DNA of 64,000 bases, from contig CM012954.1 of the NCBI GenBank assembly GCA_000181795.3, positions 12,727,223-12,791,222 on the forward strand. Reading direction: 5' to 3'. The notes under the pieces were generated by a model, which saw only the letters and a program-made list of their open reading frames with translations, made no database searches and was not told where the DNA came from. Source of the stretch: Trichinella spiralis. Taxonomy: Eukaryota > Nematoda > Enoplea > Trichinellida > Trichinellidae. A program made the position numbers and the translations under genes. This document shows positions 11,508 through 23,473 of this stretch, one piece after another. The first letter of the stretch is position 1. Each line of letters opens with the position of its first letter.

Positions 11508-13478
11508 GTTTGAAAGTGTCGAACAAATTAAAAATGTTCAACTATTTATTTACACACTGTTTGGCAGAAGAAGCATTTTAACAAAATAATAAACTGCTGC
11601 TCGTGAAATTTTCAAATTTCATTTGAAATTAACAGTACATCAAATCTTACTTGACTCTAAGTCGTGCAATTTGAAAAACAAGACCGAACAATTTTCACCA
11701 CTACCACCACCACCATTAGATCTCGTATAGGACAAATGAAAAACTACTCAACTAATCTTACTGTAATCAGGAACTGAAGAGATCGTAATAAAACAAAAAA
11801 TAAACCTAATTACACTGGAGGTGGTTCAAGTTGGATCGGAATTATTACATAGTTGACCAAAAAGTCGATTATTAATTTCTGACAATTTGTGTACATATTT
11901 ACTCTTGTTGTTTGGAAAACTTGAATTGCAATTGCAGTTGATCTCACTACCTCATCCGCAAATAGACCAATTCTAAAATTTGCATAGAATTGTCTGTCGA
12001 TTTTAAACGGGAACAAAAACTGGTTTTCACAAGAAAAGAATAATGCTCACTCATATTTGTGAATATATATATATATATTGTTCGAAGAAATTAAAAAAAA
12101 ATATTCTGAGCAGATTAAAATTGGCCGATCAACTTATTGTTATGAGAAGTGTAATTGGAATTTTTCAATGGCAAATGCAAATCGTTTCAAGTTGACAAAA
12201 ATAATATTATGCACGCAGTGACGATATGCAAATGCGATGAACCAACCGTTGCTGAAGAAAAGTGAACAAACTACAACCGTTGAAACATTTCGCCTTATTA
12301 ATAATAATGAACAACGAATGGATTTTCCGTTCGAAGCGAAAGGAATTATTGATAAACTGATAAGCAGAAATGATGTGAATGAAATTGTGTTCCATGATCA
12401 ATCAATCGGTTTTGCCGGCATCAAAATGAATTCAAAGTTTCGTCAATTGAAAAATAAATAATGCAAACTTAAGCTTTGAAGAAAATATCTCAGTATATTT
12501 TTTTGAGAAAAACATCATCATCATGGTGAAATTAATCACTGATTTGCGTGTACGACTCGACTTGTAATTATGCACCTTGCGTGAGCGAGTGATAGTTGAA
12601 ACAATTTTGCAAAGTCGAACAAAAATCTCGCCAAAATTGATAAGCATAATTGTAAAAATATACTAAGCACAAGCAAAATTGCACAGAAAAAATAAATAAA
12701 CCATTAAATTACCTGATTCGTGTTCACATGATTACTAATACGGTGGATGGTGGGGCGTGGTAGGTGAACCAAAATCTTCGATTGGAAAAATAAAATCCAC
12801 AATCAACAGTCAGTCAGTCGGGGCGTTGATATGGACGACAAGAAGAAAAAAGAAATAATTCAAGACTGAAGCTTAAGAAGCTTAAAATGGAAAGCTGCTT
12901 GACTGAACGAGACGGAACAAATTTTCCGCCAGACCGCTTGACAGCGTCAGATCGTCACTTGCTGGCGACGAACGAACTTTCAAATTCCGTTCACTCCGAT
13001 TACTACAGTTCGATTACGGTAATTTGAAAAATGAGCAAGTTGAAAGAAAACGTTTTTTTTGTGCATTACAAAAATCGGCAAGCAATTTCACCATTGCACA
13101 GAACAAACAGTTGAATTGAGTTGGCGAACAAAAACTTCAACCAGTTGAAAACGAACGATGATGATGCGTGAGATTTGGATTGTCCATTTGAAAATTGCGA
13201 AAGAGAAAAATTTGCATTTTGTTCCACTTTCCACTTTCTTCACGGTGTTCTGAAAAGTTTGAACAAATATGAAACGAAAAGAAAAAGAAGATTCTTTGTT
13301 TTCAAGAAAAAAAACAAGTTTCTTCCCACATTTTTATTTACAACAACAATTTCAAAACAACCAAATAAATAATTTCAACAGATCGTTGAACAAATTTGCT
13401 CTTGCAAATAATCAATCTTACGGTAAATAGCAAAATATCAACAAACTGTTGTTGGTTGGTTCCACCTTTTCGCCCCAA
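11508..13478. other. Intergenic region between convergent genes
   Basis: AT-rich DNA between the 3' ends of the patatin gene (+) and the GT31 gene (-). It contains a short TA run (about 12065-12082). An ATG-started frame of 74 codons at 12237-12461 is hydrophilic and unrecognised. A slightly GC-richer patch at 12890-13010 has no clear coding potential. No RNA gene is visible. Confidence 0.5.
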
Positions 13479-14645
13479 TTAGCCCGAACGTTGCCGCTTG
13501 TAAGAAGCAGCTTGGCAAACGGAAATGTTCGCCCGGCGGGCGACTTGTTGCGAGCCACGTCGCAGCTTGTCGACACTGTCCAAGCAGAGCAGATGGACCA
13601 GCTTGTTGAAGGTGGTCCAGACGGTGTGAAGCAGCAACGGCGTGTCGAATTGGCCCACAGCGACCGTGGCCAGCAAACGATGGCAATCTTTGTCGACAAT
13701 CCACTGGACAGTGGGCACGCCGGTCAGGCTGATATCGATGTCCAACGCTTTGACACGCCTGACGCCGACTCGGTCGGCCAGGATGCCGGTGAAGTAGGCG
13801 TCGTCGACGCCGATGTAGCCCATGGAACGGTCGGAACGGGAGTTGATCGACAACACGCTCCGGTGGGCCCGTAGCAACAGGGAAGGCACGTCGCCGGTCA
13901 TGATCATGAAGCCGCCGGCGCAGTAGACCGGATATGTGGCGAAGCTGTCGCTGGTCAACGGCACCGCGTGCTTGCCGGACCGTCGGATCGTGGCTCGGGC
14001 CCAGCAGTTGCAGTAGATGGTGCCGCGTCGGTAGGGGACCGTCCCCAAAAACGACCGCAAGCCGTCGAGCCAGATCAACACGTCCGAGTCCATGTAGACG
14101 TAGAAGCGGTGGGTGGGGCGGTGTTCGACAATCCACTGCAACACGCCCAACGATTTGTAGCTCAAATTGCTGTACGAGTCCAAGTGGTCAGTTTGGAGAA
14201 TGTCGCCGTAGTGGTCGGCCTCCTGACGGGCGTGCGCATTGACGACGTCCAACGTCGACCGACCGACGACGAATACAATTCTGCCGACCAACGCCGCCGC
14301 CCAAGTGCGTCGAATTGCTTGTCGTTGGTCGAATTCCGATATGCGCGACTTGACTATCACCAGATAATCACGATCACCAGCCGAGCCGGAAGTCGACGAA
14401 CCGCACCTCGAACACAGCACATTGGTGGGCAAGATGCTCAGACGGCCGGTCAGTGGGAAAGTTCTGTGTTCGTTGTCGGCGACCACGGTGCCGGTGTAGA
14501 ATAGCAATGAAAAATCCAGCTCCGCTTGTTCGGAGCTGCTGGTGGATATGAAGTTGAGCAAAGCGACAGCACAACCCACCACTGCCACCATCAGCACAGC
14601 CCAAACTACGGGCCTGCTGCGATTGGAAGCGAACCGACGAACCAT
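13479..14645 (-). CDS. GT31 beta-1,3-glycosyltransferase-like protein, intronless
   Basis: A single 388-codon exon starts at an ATG at 14645. It has type II Golgi topology: a short basic N-terminus, a membrane anchor at residues 13-32, then a luminal catalytic domain. GT31 (Galactosyl_T) motifs are RQAIRRTWA (109-117), the metal-binding DSD (186-188), YPVYCAGGFMIMTGD (239-253) and VDDAYFTGI (280-288). Such enzymes add galactose, GlcNAc or GalNAc in beta-1,3 linkage to glycoproteins or glycolipids; the donor and acceptor cannot be read from sequence. It is unlike its neighbours: no introns and roughly 55-60 percent GC in surroundings of about one third GC. This could be a retrocopy, an acquired gene or strong codon selection. 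It may act in the same glycan pathways as the dideoxysugar gene at 38155, but that is a guess. Confidence 0.85.
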   Translation of the reverse strand: MVRRFASNRSRPVVWAVLMVAVVGCAVALLNFISTSSSEQAELDFSLLFYTGTVVADNEHRTFPLTGRLSILPTNVLCSRCGSSTSGSAGDRDYLVIVKSRISEFDQRQAIRRTWAAALVGRIVFVVGRSTLDVVNAHARQEADHYGDILQTDHLDSYSNLSYKSLGVLQWIVEHRPTHRFYVYMDSDVLIWLDGLRSFLGTVPYRRGTIYCNCWARATIRRSGKHAVPLTSDSFATYPVYCAGGFMIMTGDVPSLLLRAHRSVLSINSRSDRSMGYIGVDDAYFTGILADRVGVRRVKALDIDISLTGVPTVQWIVDKDCHRLLATVAVGQFDTPLLLHTVWTTFNKLVHLLCLDSVDKLRRGSQQVARRANISVCQAASYKRQRSG

Positions 14646-15872
14646 TGCTTTTTGCTGTACGTTCGTCGAAAAGCCAAATTCAATCGTCTCCTTCCAAACC
14701 GAGCCACACGCGTCGGATCAACATCGCGTGATCAAAAATTTGAATATATGTTGTTTCCGCGTCCGCGTTCGTTTGGCAATTTCTCTTCTCCTTTCCTGCG
14801 AGCAAAATTTAGCGAAAAATCTACGCAAAAACCGTAATCAAATCAAATAACATTCACAATCATTTTCAAAAAAGAAAAAAAAAACAACTCAAAGCTGATA
14901 AATAAATAAATAAATAAATAAATATGAATGGATTGAAGCATATATGTATATGTATATATATATGCTCAAAAAATTGTCAACAGCTAGTTGTTATCGCTTT
15001 CAAACGAAATCGAGGAAGATTTATTTCAATTAATTATCCACGACAATAGATGATGATGGTGTTGCATTTTTCTCACAAACAAATTGTATTTATTGTTCAG
15101 TGGATCATCATTTATTTATTTGACCACGTCGCCACAGTTCACAATTCCACCACCATCGAATAAGCATACTGTAGAACGAATTTGAAAATTAGAAATTTTT
15201 TTTGTTTGTTTTCAATCATCTCGAACGTTCTCGTTCGAAAGGTTCAATTTTTGTCAAAATTTGAATAATGCCGTTCAGCTGCGCCGTGCCGTTCGTCGGC
15301 AGTTTCCATGACTACCAGACAGACATTGTTCGCATATTTCTGCACTTGTTCCCACCGTTTTTCAAAAGAAGCAGAAAGAAAAATCGATAAATCATATTAA
15401 ATAAAAAGACACTTTAGCCGACCAACTGGACATTTTTCAATTAGGAAAACGAAATTTTTACAACTCGTGCAGCAAGTTGAAAACAATAATTTGCACCAAG
15501 CAAAAAAAAACACAACCCATCTTGAATGAAAAGTCGAACAGAAATATTAATTGATAAATAAATAATAAAAATTCAACTCACCCAAAAATGCACAATAATA
15601 TAATGAATGAATGAATGAATGAAAAACAACCGTGAATTTATTTTCAGCTTGAAAATTCTTGGCACAGCAGAAAATTCTACTTTGCACCCACACCCACAAA
15701 CACACAAACACAGGCGATGGACAATGACGTCTGATAAGGATGGCTGCGCTGGGAAGAAGAAAAACAAAACAAAATCAACTCTACAAAAATAAATTTGAAT
15801 TAAGTGACGTTCAAGTTTAAGGAAGACAACAGAATGGGGAATAGAGGTTCCAAGAAAAGGTACGGTAATAGA
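14646..15872. other. Region upstream of the GT31 gene
   Basis: This holds the probable GT31 promoter. It has an AAAT tetranucleotide run (14900-14924), a TA-rich stretch (about 14940-14964) and an AATG run (15601-15621). A 40-codon frame (15268-15390, +) in a GC-richer patch is described separately. No other gene is supported. Confidence 0.5.
15268..15390 (+). CDS. Candidate small ORF, 40 residues
   Basis: ATG at 15268, stop at 15388-15390, beginning MPFSCAVPFVGSFHDYQTD and ending in a basic KRSRKKNR tail. The patch is more GC-rich than its surroundings and hydrophobic with a basic end. There is no homology that I recognise and no upstream splice signal. It may be chance or a fragment of the GT31 leader read on the other strand. 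Confidence 0.2.
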   Translation: MPFSCAVPFVGSFHDYQTDIVRIFLHLFPPFFKRSRKKNR

Positions 15873-17495
15873 TCAATTGTCAAGTTCAATTTGATTTTCA
15901 TTTTCAAAATGAACCGAATCGACATGAACGGTGGAATATGATTCTCTGATGAACGTCCACGTTGATAGCACGGTCCAGATTGAGAACAGCCCGATGCCGA
16001 TCCAATGGGTGCTTCTCCACCAAGTGACATAAGCATACTGGGAATAAATCTGACCACCCAAAATGATGAGGCACATCTAATTTAAAATACAGACAAGAAA
16101 AGAAAAAAATATTCAATATTTAAGAGAGAAATGTTTCTTAAAGAAATCAATATTCAATACCAATGAACGAGCGAAAGACCAGACTATCAAATCTTTTTTG
16201 GCGACAAAATTCAAGACATTATTTGAATAAATTTTTGAAGATAACAAATTGGCACCGAAAAGACGCGACAAAAAAATGTGCGTTTCTGTCAGTGAATAGC
16301 GGACCTGTGAAATCGACGAGAATATGAAATTTTTTTAAAGACAGAATAAATGAACGACGAACACAATATAATACACATTTGATAAAATCATACTTGATTT
16401 TTCAAAAGCCAATCTGGTAGTGCAAACCACAAACTGCCAATTATAACTGCCGCTAAAGCGTCACATTGGACCAAAGAGTTGAACAGTCGATCTTGGCAAA
16501 CTTTTGCAAACAAGCAAAGAATAAAACGTCTTTTCACAATCAGAACGGACGTCAGGAAGATTTCGGCAGCGAAATTCAGCTTTAAAAATCTCAAGCTCTG
16601 CATAAATAAATAAATAAATACAAAAATGAATATAAAAAAATAATAGAACAATAAAATTGTTTTTATCAACTTGGATCACCAACCTCAGAATTCCACGTAT
16701 TGCTTATATCGTTCGTAGTCGACTGAGCATGAAGACAAAGTGCGTACGACAATGCAGAAGTCTGAAAAGAAAAAATTTGTTTAAATTACAATTAATTTTA
16801 ATTTCATTGATACTAGTCAATTGTCGGTTTGAAGATGATGAAAATAAATTTGTTAAACTTACAAGCAATCGATCGAGCAAAATGCAAGAATGCGTCGATC
16901 CGTCGGTCGAGTGGAACCAGCTATAACAAAGGTAGGCGTGAGCGATGAAAATTCCACCCAAAACGCGGGCCATGTGCCAGTGGACGCCGTCCGATTTGTG
17001 CACCTGTAAACAAGAGCAGAGTAATTCTGGATTTTGTAGAAATTTGCATAATTCACAATACCAAAATGACGTCCAGCAAATAATGCGGTGCTGCAACAAG
17101 ACACAGACCGAGCAGTGTCGACCGTAAACCGTCGAGAATCAGAAAAGCTTTCGAATCCATCGCTGTGTGCTTGCCGTGTAAATTTTTCGCCACACCTTTT
17201 TCCGTCATTGCTTCATACAACAAAAAATTTATGTTGCAAAATGTCGGAAGAAAAATGCTGAAAGTGAAAATTAAGGAAGCCAACAACAACAACAACAACA
17301 ACAACAAACAAAATATGAAAAATGTATGAATATTGTATTTTTATTTTTCAATTTCAAACGACGTAAAAATTCAATTCGACCAACATTCAATGCAAACCTT
17401 TTCAAGGTCAAATGAGTCGACTGTATCAACAACAGGACGACAGTAATCTCAACCGGTTGATAACTTGCTGCTGCTATTTGCACTTGACATTCATA
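15873..17495 (-). CDS. Unrecognised multi-pass membrane protein (5' end not found)
   Basis: Six exons join in phase on the minus strand: 17398-17495, 17062-17257, 16863-17003, 16684-16761, 16394-16597 and 15873-16076, about 306 residues to the TGA. The first coding exon was not found. An internal ATG at 17208 would give 257 residues. Several hydrophobic helices are visible: ITVVLLLIQ, LRSTLLGLCLVAAPHYLLDV, VLGGIFIAHAYLCY, DALAAVIIGSLWFAL and WIGIGLFSIWTVLSTW. Conserved-looking loops include HKSDGVHWHMARV and WWRSTHW. The exon phases and codon content argue for a real gene. I do not recognise the family; six or seven membrane spans are likely. A frame at 18007-18135 with a signal-like start might be its first exon, but the join is not shown. 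Confidence 0.55.
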
Positions 17496-18302
17496 CTGTG
17501 CTCGTTTGGAGCAATTTTCAAAAATAGACACACCATAATTATTTGAATGTTTTTCTTTAAATTTCAATAGGCAAAACAGGCAAAAATAATAATTTGTATT
17601 AAAAGTATGCAACAAGTTGAAAGGTCACTTACATATGCAAATTTATACAATAATCGTAATTTTCAGCAAAACGTGAATAGAATTTCCATTCGTCAATTAC
17701 AAGAAAGCAAAAGAAAAAGTAACGAATGACTTTATTAACTACAAGCAAAATATATACGTTTATAAAATATTATAAATTTGATAATTTTTGTTTCAAAAAT
17801 TATACATTTTTTTAATTTTTCAATGCATAAAAATTATTCAAAAAACAAACAAAAATAGCCGAGGGTTTTTAATAATGCGTATCATGCTATGTAGTAAAAT
17901 AAATAAATAAATAAATAAATACGTCATCAATTTCGAAGCTTCCGTGATGTTCGGCTTCAGAATAATGAACAAGCACTGCTTTTATATATATATATAATCC
18001 TGGTGTACACCAGCTACTGGATTGCACCGTAGATGCAGTCGGCTCTGAACTTTCGGTATTAGTAGAAAACAGACCCGTTGAAATTGTGGTTTGTAACATG
18101 CAGAAAGATAGATGAACTGAAACTACGCCCAACATTTTACCCTGTTCAAAGGCAAAAACGGTATTTCATAACAAAACGTTAGTAGTAAAAAATCTACAGA
18201 ATATGCAAAGTGTACCACGAAAAATGTACATAATAAAAGGGGAAAAATGGAAATGAAATTTGTCATTAAAAAAATTCTAAATAGAAAGTAGCAATTTCTT
18301 CT
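17496..18302. other. Region between the membrane-protein gene and IVNS1ABP
   Basis: AT-rich DNA that probably holds the IVNS1ABP 3' UTR. A minus-strand frame from an ATG at 18135 has a hydrophobic start (MLGVVSVHLSFCMLQTTIS) followed by Ser/Thr-rich residues. It is a possible secreted or leader exon, but too short to call. AAAT repeats lie at about 17898-17921. Confidence 0.4.
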
Positions 18303-20142
18303 TCATTTGTACTTTTTCCATTCTGAATCGCCTGAAATAAAAATTTTAATAATCATAATTCGTACGACAATAATTTTTTTTAATCAAATGAACAAGCTGA
18401 AAAATTGAATGAATAAAAAAAATTGACCTTCGGCATAGGATTCGATGCTGCTGAGAAATGAATTTCCATCAAAGCCACCGATAACAATCAAATGAGAATT
18501 GACGTCGACAAGGCGGGCGTTTGCTCTCGGGGTACGCATACTTTGGCCAGTATTCCAGACGCTGTTTTCATCGTCCAAATCGATAAATTCCACCGAATCC
18601 AATATTCCAACACCATCGCAACCACCAACCACGAACAGTTTTCCTTAAAAAATGAAATTTAAATTTGAAAAAAAAACATAATTACATTTTTATATATAAA
18701 ACAGTTTTTTAATTGTGAAATCTATTCAATGGAACAATAGCAATCGTACCGTTCATGACGGCGGCACCACAAGCACGTCTTGGAGTGGTCATTGGTGCAA
18801 TCATTGTCCACTTGTTCGACGCTGGGTCGTACACTTCAACAGTATTCAACTTCTCCCATCCATCACAACCGCCTATCACATAAATTTTTCCATTGTATAC
18901 AGCACACCCAGCTTCAGCACGTCCTGAAAATTCAAAATGGAAATAAACAAACAAACAAACAAACAAACAAACAAACAAATAAACACTTAATTGAATTCAA
19001 CGGGGCCACTGTACGCCAACAATTGTTCCCCGAATCATACTGAAGACATTCTCGAATCGCATCACCGCCGCTCCAACCGCCCAAACAGTACAAAGTGTCC
19101 AAATATGCTACAGCTTAATTTGAAAAAAACCAACAACAATGATTCGAAAAATACCAATAAAAAAATAAAAAATCATCATCAACTGCATACCTGCATTTGA
19201 TCGAGCCGATGGTAAATTGGCTAAACGTTTCCATTTGTTTCCATTATTCAATTCTTTGCCGAAGACAATCATCTCTACAGTGTCCAAATCATTGCTACCA
19301 TCCGAACCACCGACAATGTAAATCTACGAGATTTTAAAATTTAAATTTAAAAACAAAACAAAAAAAGAAACTCACTTCATTGCCAGAAGCGGCTGCATTA
19401 AATCTGCCTCTTTCACAAGTCATGCTTATGTAGTCGGTCCATTCGTTGTTCGTCACGTCGTAACATTCTGTACTTTTCAAACATTCTGCTCTGTTATAAC
19501 CACCTGAAATTTTAATTGAAAATATTTCAACAAAGCAAAACATCACCGTTAGCAGCAAAAAAAATACATTTAGTTAGCATAATTGAAAACAAGCAGCAAA
19601 TTTATAATAAAAAAATACCAAGAACAATGATGTAATTGTCGACCACTACAACGCCGAAAGCGCAACGGGAAGCGGCCATTTTTTCGAGACGTTCAGCAAC
19701 CAAAATTTCCCCATTCGCGACGCTGTTGTTCACGTGACTAGCAAGATGAATGCTAACCACGACCAAATGCTTGTGAATGACAAACAAGCCAGTAAAATTA
19801 TGCTCTGAAAATAAAGAAAAAAATACCACCAATAAATATTGTTGAACACTGTCGAATTTTATAATTACGACCAGTAGCAGCAGCAATTCAAAAAAAATCA
19901 AATTAGCAATAATACTTCATAAGCAGATGGAACTAGCTAAGCAGAACAAACCAACTGCTTACTAAACGTCTCAGGATAAATAACCTGTAGTCTTGTAGAG
20001 AGTGACAATTTTCCATTCGATTTCTTCGTGATCGCTGGATACAGAAATCAAACTATCAGCAGAAGTATGTCTTACGCTGGATGATTTTCTCGATGAAGTT
20101 GCTAAAAAGGAAGATAAATTGAAAAATAAAAAAAAACAATTT

Positions 20143-20173
<31 letters not shown>

Positions 20174-22142
20174 CATGATGCATGTTTGTGAGAATTAAAT
20201 CGGCCATTGGCATGCTTGTAATCTTGGACTAAATCGCAAGAGCCGACTGAAGACGAATCATCCACTTCGAAGCAATCACGAAGTGTCCAATCATTATCAA
20301 CATAAAATACGAATGTCTGAAAGAAAAAACAAAATATACAAAAAACAAATAAATACAATGCAGTGTACCTGGTTAGCAATGATGTCGGTACGAAATTCCA
20401 TGTGCGACGGAAGTTCTTTGACCAAACATTGAAACCAACTCAACAATTGGTCGCCGAACAATTTTTCATTAAATCTACTCCAATCCAAACACTGCTTCTC
20501 TAGATGAATAATTGTCGCCTGGAAATTTATTAATTTATTATTCATTTTTCAATCGTAAACAACTTACTTGCACATGAGGCAGGGAACTGAATTCTTTGCT
20601 TTCTTGCATTATTTGGGCGAAATGCTTTTCGATATAGTCGTCAACTTTCGCAGCAAGTAAATGATCGTTTATTCGATTAGCGCAACGTCGAGTGCCTGGA
20701 ATTTAAATTTTACGAATATTCTCTTCTCAAACAAGACAACGTCAGACAAAAAAAATAGAAGAAAATATTTTTCAAAAAGCCATACTTATGCAGTTTTGTA
20801 TGCAAAGATTTTCGGATAAATATTTGGCGCAAACCTTGGCCAGAGAGTCGACATGCAACAGACAAGACAAATCGTACAAGGCGGTCACTTTTTCTTTCGG
20901 TAAGCGTAAGCTAAATTGATATCAATTAGGATTTTAAAAAAAAAAACTGTACTAATTATTTTCATAGTTTCAGTAAATTAATAACTGACAATAAAAATAA
21001 TACAAAGTAACGAATATTTACATTTTATAATTATTTATTAGTTTGAATTAATTTTTCATTTTTATTCAATTCGAAGAAAGTCAATAATAATAAACTTCAT
21101 TTTCTACCGTAATCGCGTTCAGTTAAAGTAAGAATTATTGACAACAGACAACCGTAAAGCAGGTAATCAAACCATTCCAAGCGATAAGTAGGCACATTAA
21201 TATTCGTTCAAATATTGAAAGTATTCAATGATAACAATTATGCAACTTATTATTATTATTAAATTCTGCTACAGTTCTAGCTAGACTGAGGTGGTGGTAG
21301 CTGATAGCTTGAAGAAAACATTGAAAATTACTTTCCTCTGCGTCAGTTTGATTGATGGATCAACATTCAGTGGGAAAAACAATTTTTAACGTGCTTTACA
21401 AATTAATTAACAAACCACCAGATCCCTCCCACCGTGCTACTACTACGTAGCGAAGTGTTTGAACGCGATAATTAAGTGAAATAATAAATGAAGTTTGATT
21501 TTGAAAATTTGCTATTGGAATTTCGGAATAGAAAACAAATTTTCTGTCTCATTACCTTCCTCTGTAAATATATCCAACCAGGGCTTCCATGCAGTCGTAG
21601 TCGGCATGGGGAAAGTCGAGAAAAAGTCCACGTTCGTTGCGATAGACGCTTGCACAACAAGAATTGTGCATTGGAAAAGAATCGGCACTGGTCAAGTGTA
21701 AACTGTGACTACCGTTATCCGAATCATAAGTGGAATTCGACGAAAAGCTTCTGTGCTTGAATTTGGAATGGGATGTGATCAGTTCGCCAATCACCCCACC
21801 GGCAGAAGCCAAAACTACACAATGAGCGTGAATTTCTCTGTTGTTGACAATGATAAACACGTCGCAGAGTTCTCCATTTTGTCGAAGTATGCTCAACCAG
21901 CGGAGCAAATCATCCTGAAATATTTTGATAATATTTTTTTTCAGTGTAAAATATTCAAATACTACGAATACTTTGTGTTTATCATTGTAGAATATCAAAT
22001 CGGAACTTCGATTTCGAAAATGGCTATCTTCGTCTTCAATCAAGCTGCTGCACGCGCTGCTAGTGGAATTTGTTCTCGACAAAGCCGAACTGGACATGGA
22101 CATGCTACGCAAACTTTCACCGGCGGCATTCAGAAGCATCAT
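18303..22142 (-). CDS. IVNS1ABP: IVNS1ABP orthologue (BTB-BACK-kelch protein)
   Basis: About 14 exons encode roughly 720 residues, from an ATG at 22142 to a TGA at 18303-18305. A Ser-rich N-terminus precedes the BTB domain (from about residue 58, LRQNGELCDVFIIVNNREIHAH), which carries a Ser/Asn-rich insertion. A BACK domain (about 20369-20910) and a Ser-rich linker ending IEWKIV follow. Then come six kelch blades, including GGYNRAECLKSTECYD, YIVGGSDGSND, YVIGGCDGWEKLNTVEVYD and VIGGFDGNSFLSSIESY. Domain order, linker and GGYNR blade match human IVNS1ABP, an actin-binding kelch protein and likely CUL3 adaptor. Every intron checked is GT-AG and in phase except the one between about 18924 and 18984, where the obvious donor does not preserve the frame. 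The intron at 21915-21971 is very short and frame-neutral. Confidence 0.9.
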
Positions 22143-23473
22143 CTCTTTTCCTCATATTCCAACCGAAACGTCAACGTCAACAATTAATTATTGGACACCA
22201 ACTTGTGAGACGCAAATAACTTGAAAATCTTCTGGTAAACAACTTAGTAAAATGTGAAAAAAAAACGCGAAAAGAAAAAAGAAAACTGCAAAAACAGAAC
22301 CGCGATTATTCAAACTTTTTACGCGAAATTGGAAAAACAAACAAACGAACGGGAAAACTGCTCGAAAAGGAATAATTTGAATTTGCTAACAATTACGAAA
22401 CAACGCTAGTCGATTAAAGAATTGGAAAAGTTCACAACGACCAACAAGAACAACAATGCAGGTACATTGAAATTATCGAACATCTCTGGTGGCTAACTAG
22501 AAAATGAAACGTCAGTAAGAAGGCTGGCTAATCTATCAATTCCATGTCAACGCCCACTCGTGCGAAGAATAAATCAAAATGTACAGTAGGATAAAAACAA
22601 GCAAGTACAATCGAAGAAAAACAACAAATTGAGTCTAATGCAAATGCAATTAATTGATTGTGGTATTTGAAAAATTTTATTTTTTCACCTTATACATGTG
22701 CGATGTGAAATTTAAAAATGACGACAAAGCAGAAATAGCAAAAAAAAGACAGAAAAAATTGGCTAAATAATTGATTCGATTGTTGGTTGGAGTGGTGGAA
22801 ATTTCAACGACAAATTGTTTGACCTGTTTTTCATTTTTTCAAATCTTGCTTCAGGTTTTATTTCGACGGTGAGCAGGAAAAAAAAGATTGCATTTTTCAG
22901 AGAGAAACGTGAAAAAAAAAGTTGAACTGTTCGACTGTTGTTGAGAACAGCAGCAAAATTTGAATTTTCAAAAAAAAAACTGGTGCAAGTTCAAAAAGTC
23001 AACTGAAAATAGCAAAGTGGTCAAATATTTGCATAAAGTTGTCGACAATCGTTGCAATTGTGATCGACGTGAACAAGAAGAAGAAGAAGAAGAAGAAGAA
23101 GAGGTTAAAAAAAACTGTTCTGCCCACCTTCACAGCTTGAAAAGTGTTGAACGAGAACATTTTTCATGGATGAAAAAGAACAAACAGTCGAAACCAGTGC
23201 GAAATGAACAACAGTAAAACAGTATACTAAGACAAAGATAGAATAGGAAGAAGAAGAAGAAGAAGAAGAATAGAACCGCCACCATCAGAAATTTAAAGCG
23301 CTACAAGAAAGTTTGACCGTGGAATAGAAGAATAAAAGTGAACAAAATGTCGAATCAATTAGACAGAGAACAAACAAACACACAAACAAATAATAATAAT
23401 AAAAGGAAATCACAACCACCGCCCACCACCGGTCGAAAGCCTTTCCCCTTAATTTCACTTCAATGTGCACTCT
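22143..23473. other. Region upstream of IVNS1ABP
   Basis: A gene-free stretch with A-rich tracts and two GAA/AAG runs (23076-23103 and 23247-23271). It probably holds the IVNS1ABP promoter and the 3' UTR of the zinc-finger gene. No other gene is supported. Confidence 0.5.
23076..23103 (+). repeat. GAA triplet microsatellite
   Basis: About nine GAA/AAG units; a second run of about eight units lies at 23247-23271. Confidence 0.85.

Noticed and set aside
12237-12461. 74-codon ATG frame in the intergenic region
   Set aside because: Hydrophilic and AT-rich, with no acceptor, poly(A) signal or recognisable homology. Chance is sufficient.
13438-14242. Long alternative frames on both strands over the GT31 gene
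   Set aside because: GC-rich coding DNA opens shadow frames; only the 388-codon frame carries GT31 motifs.
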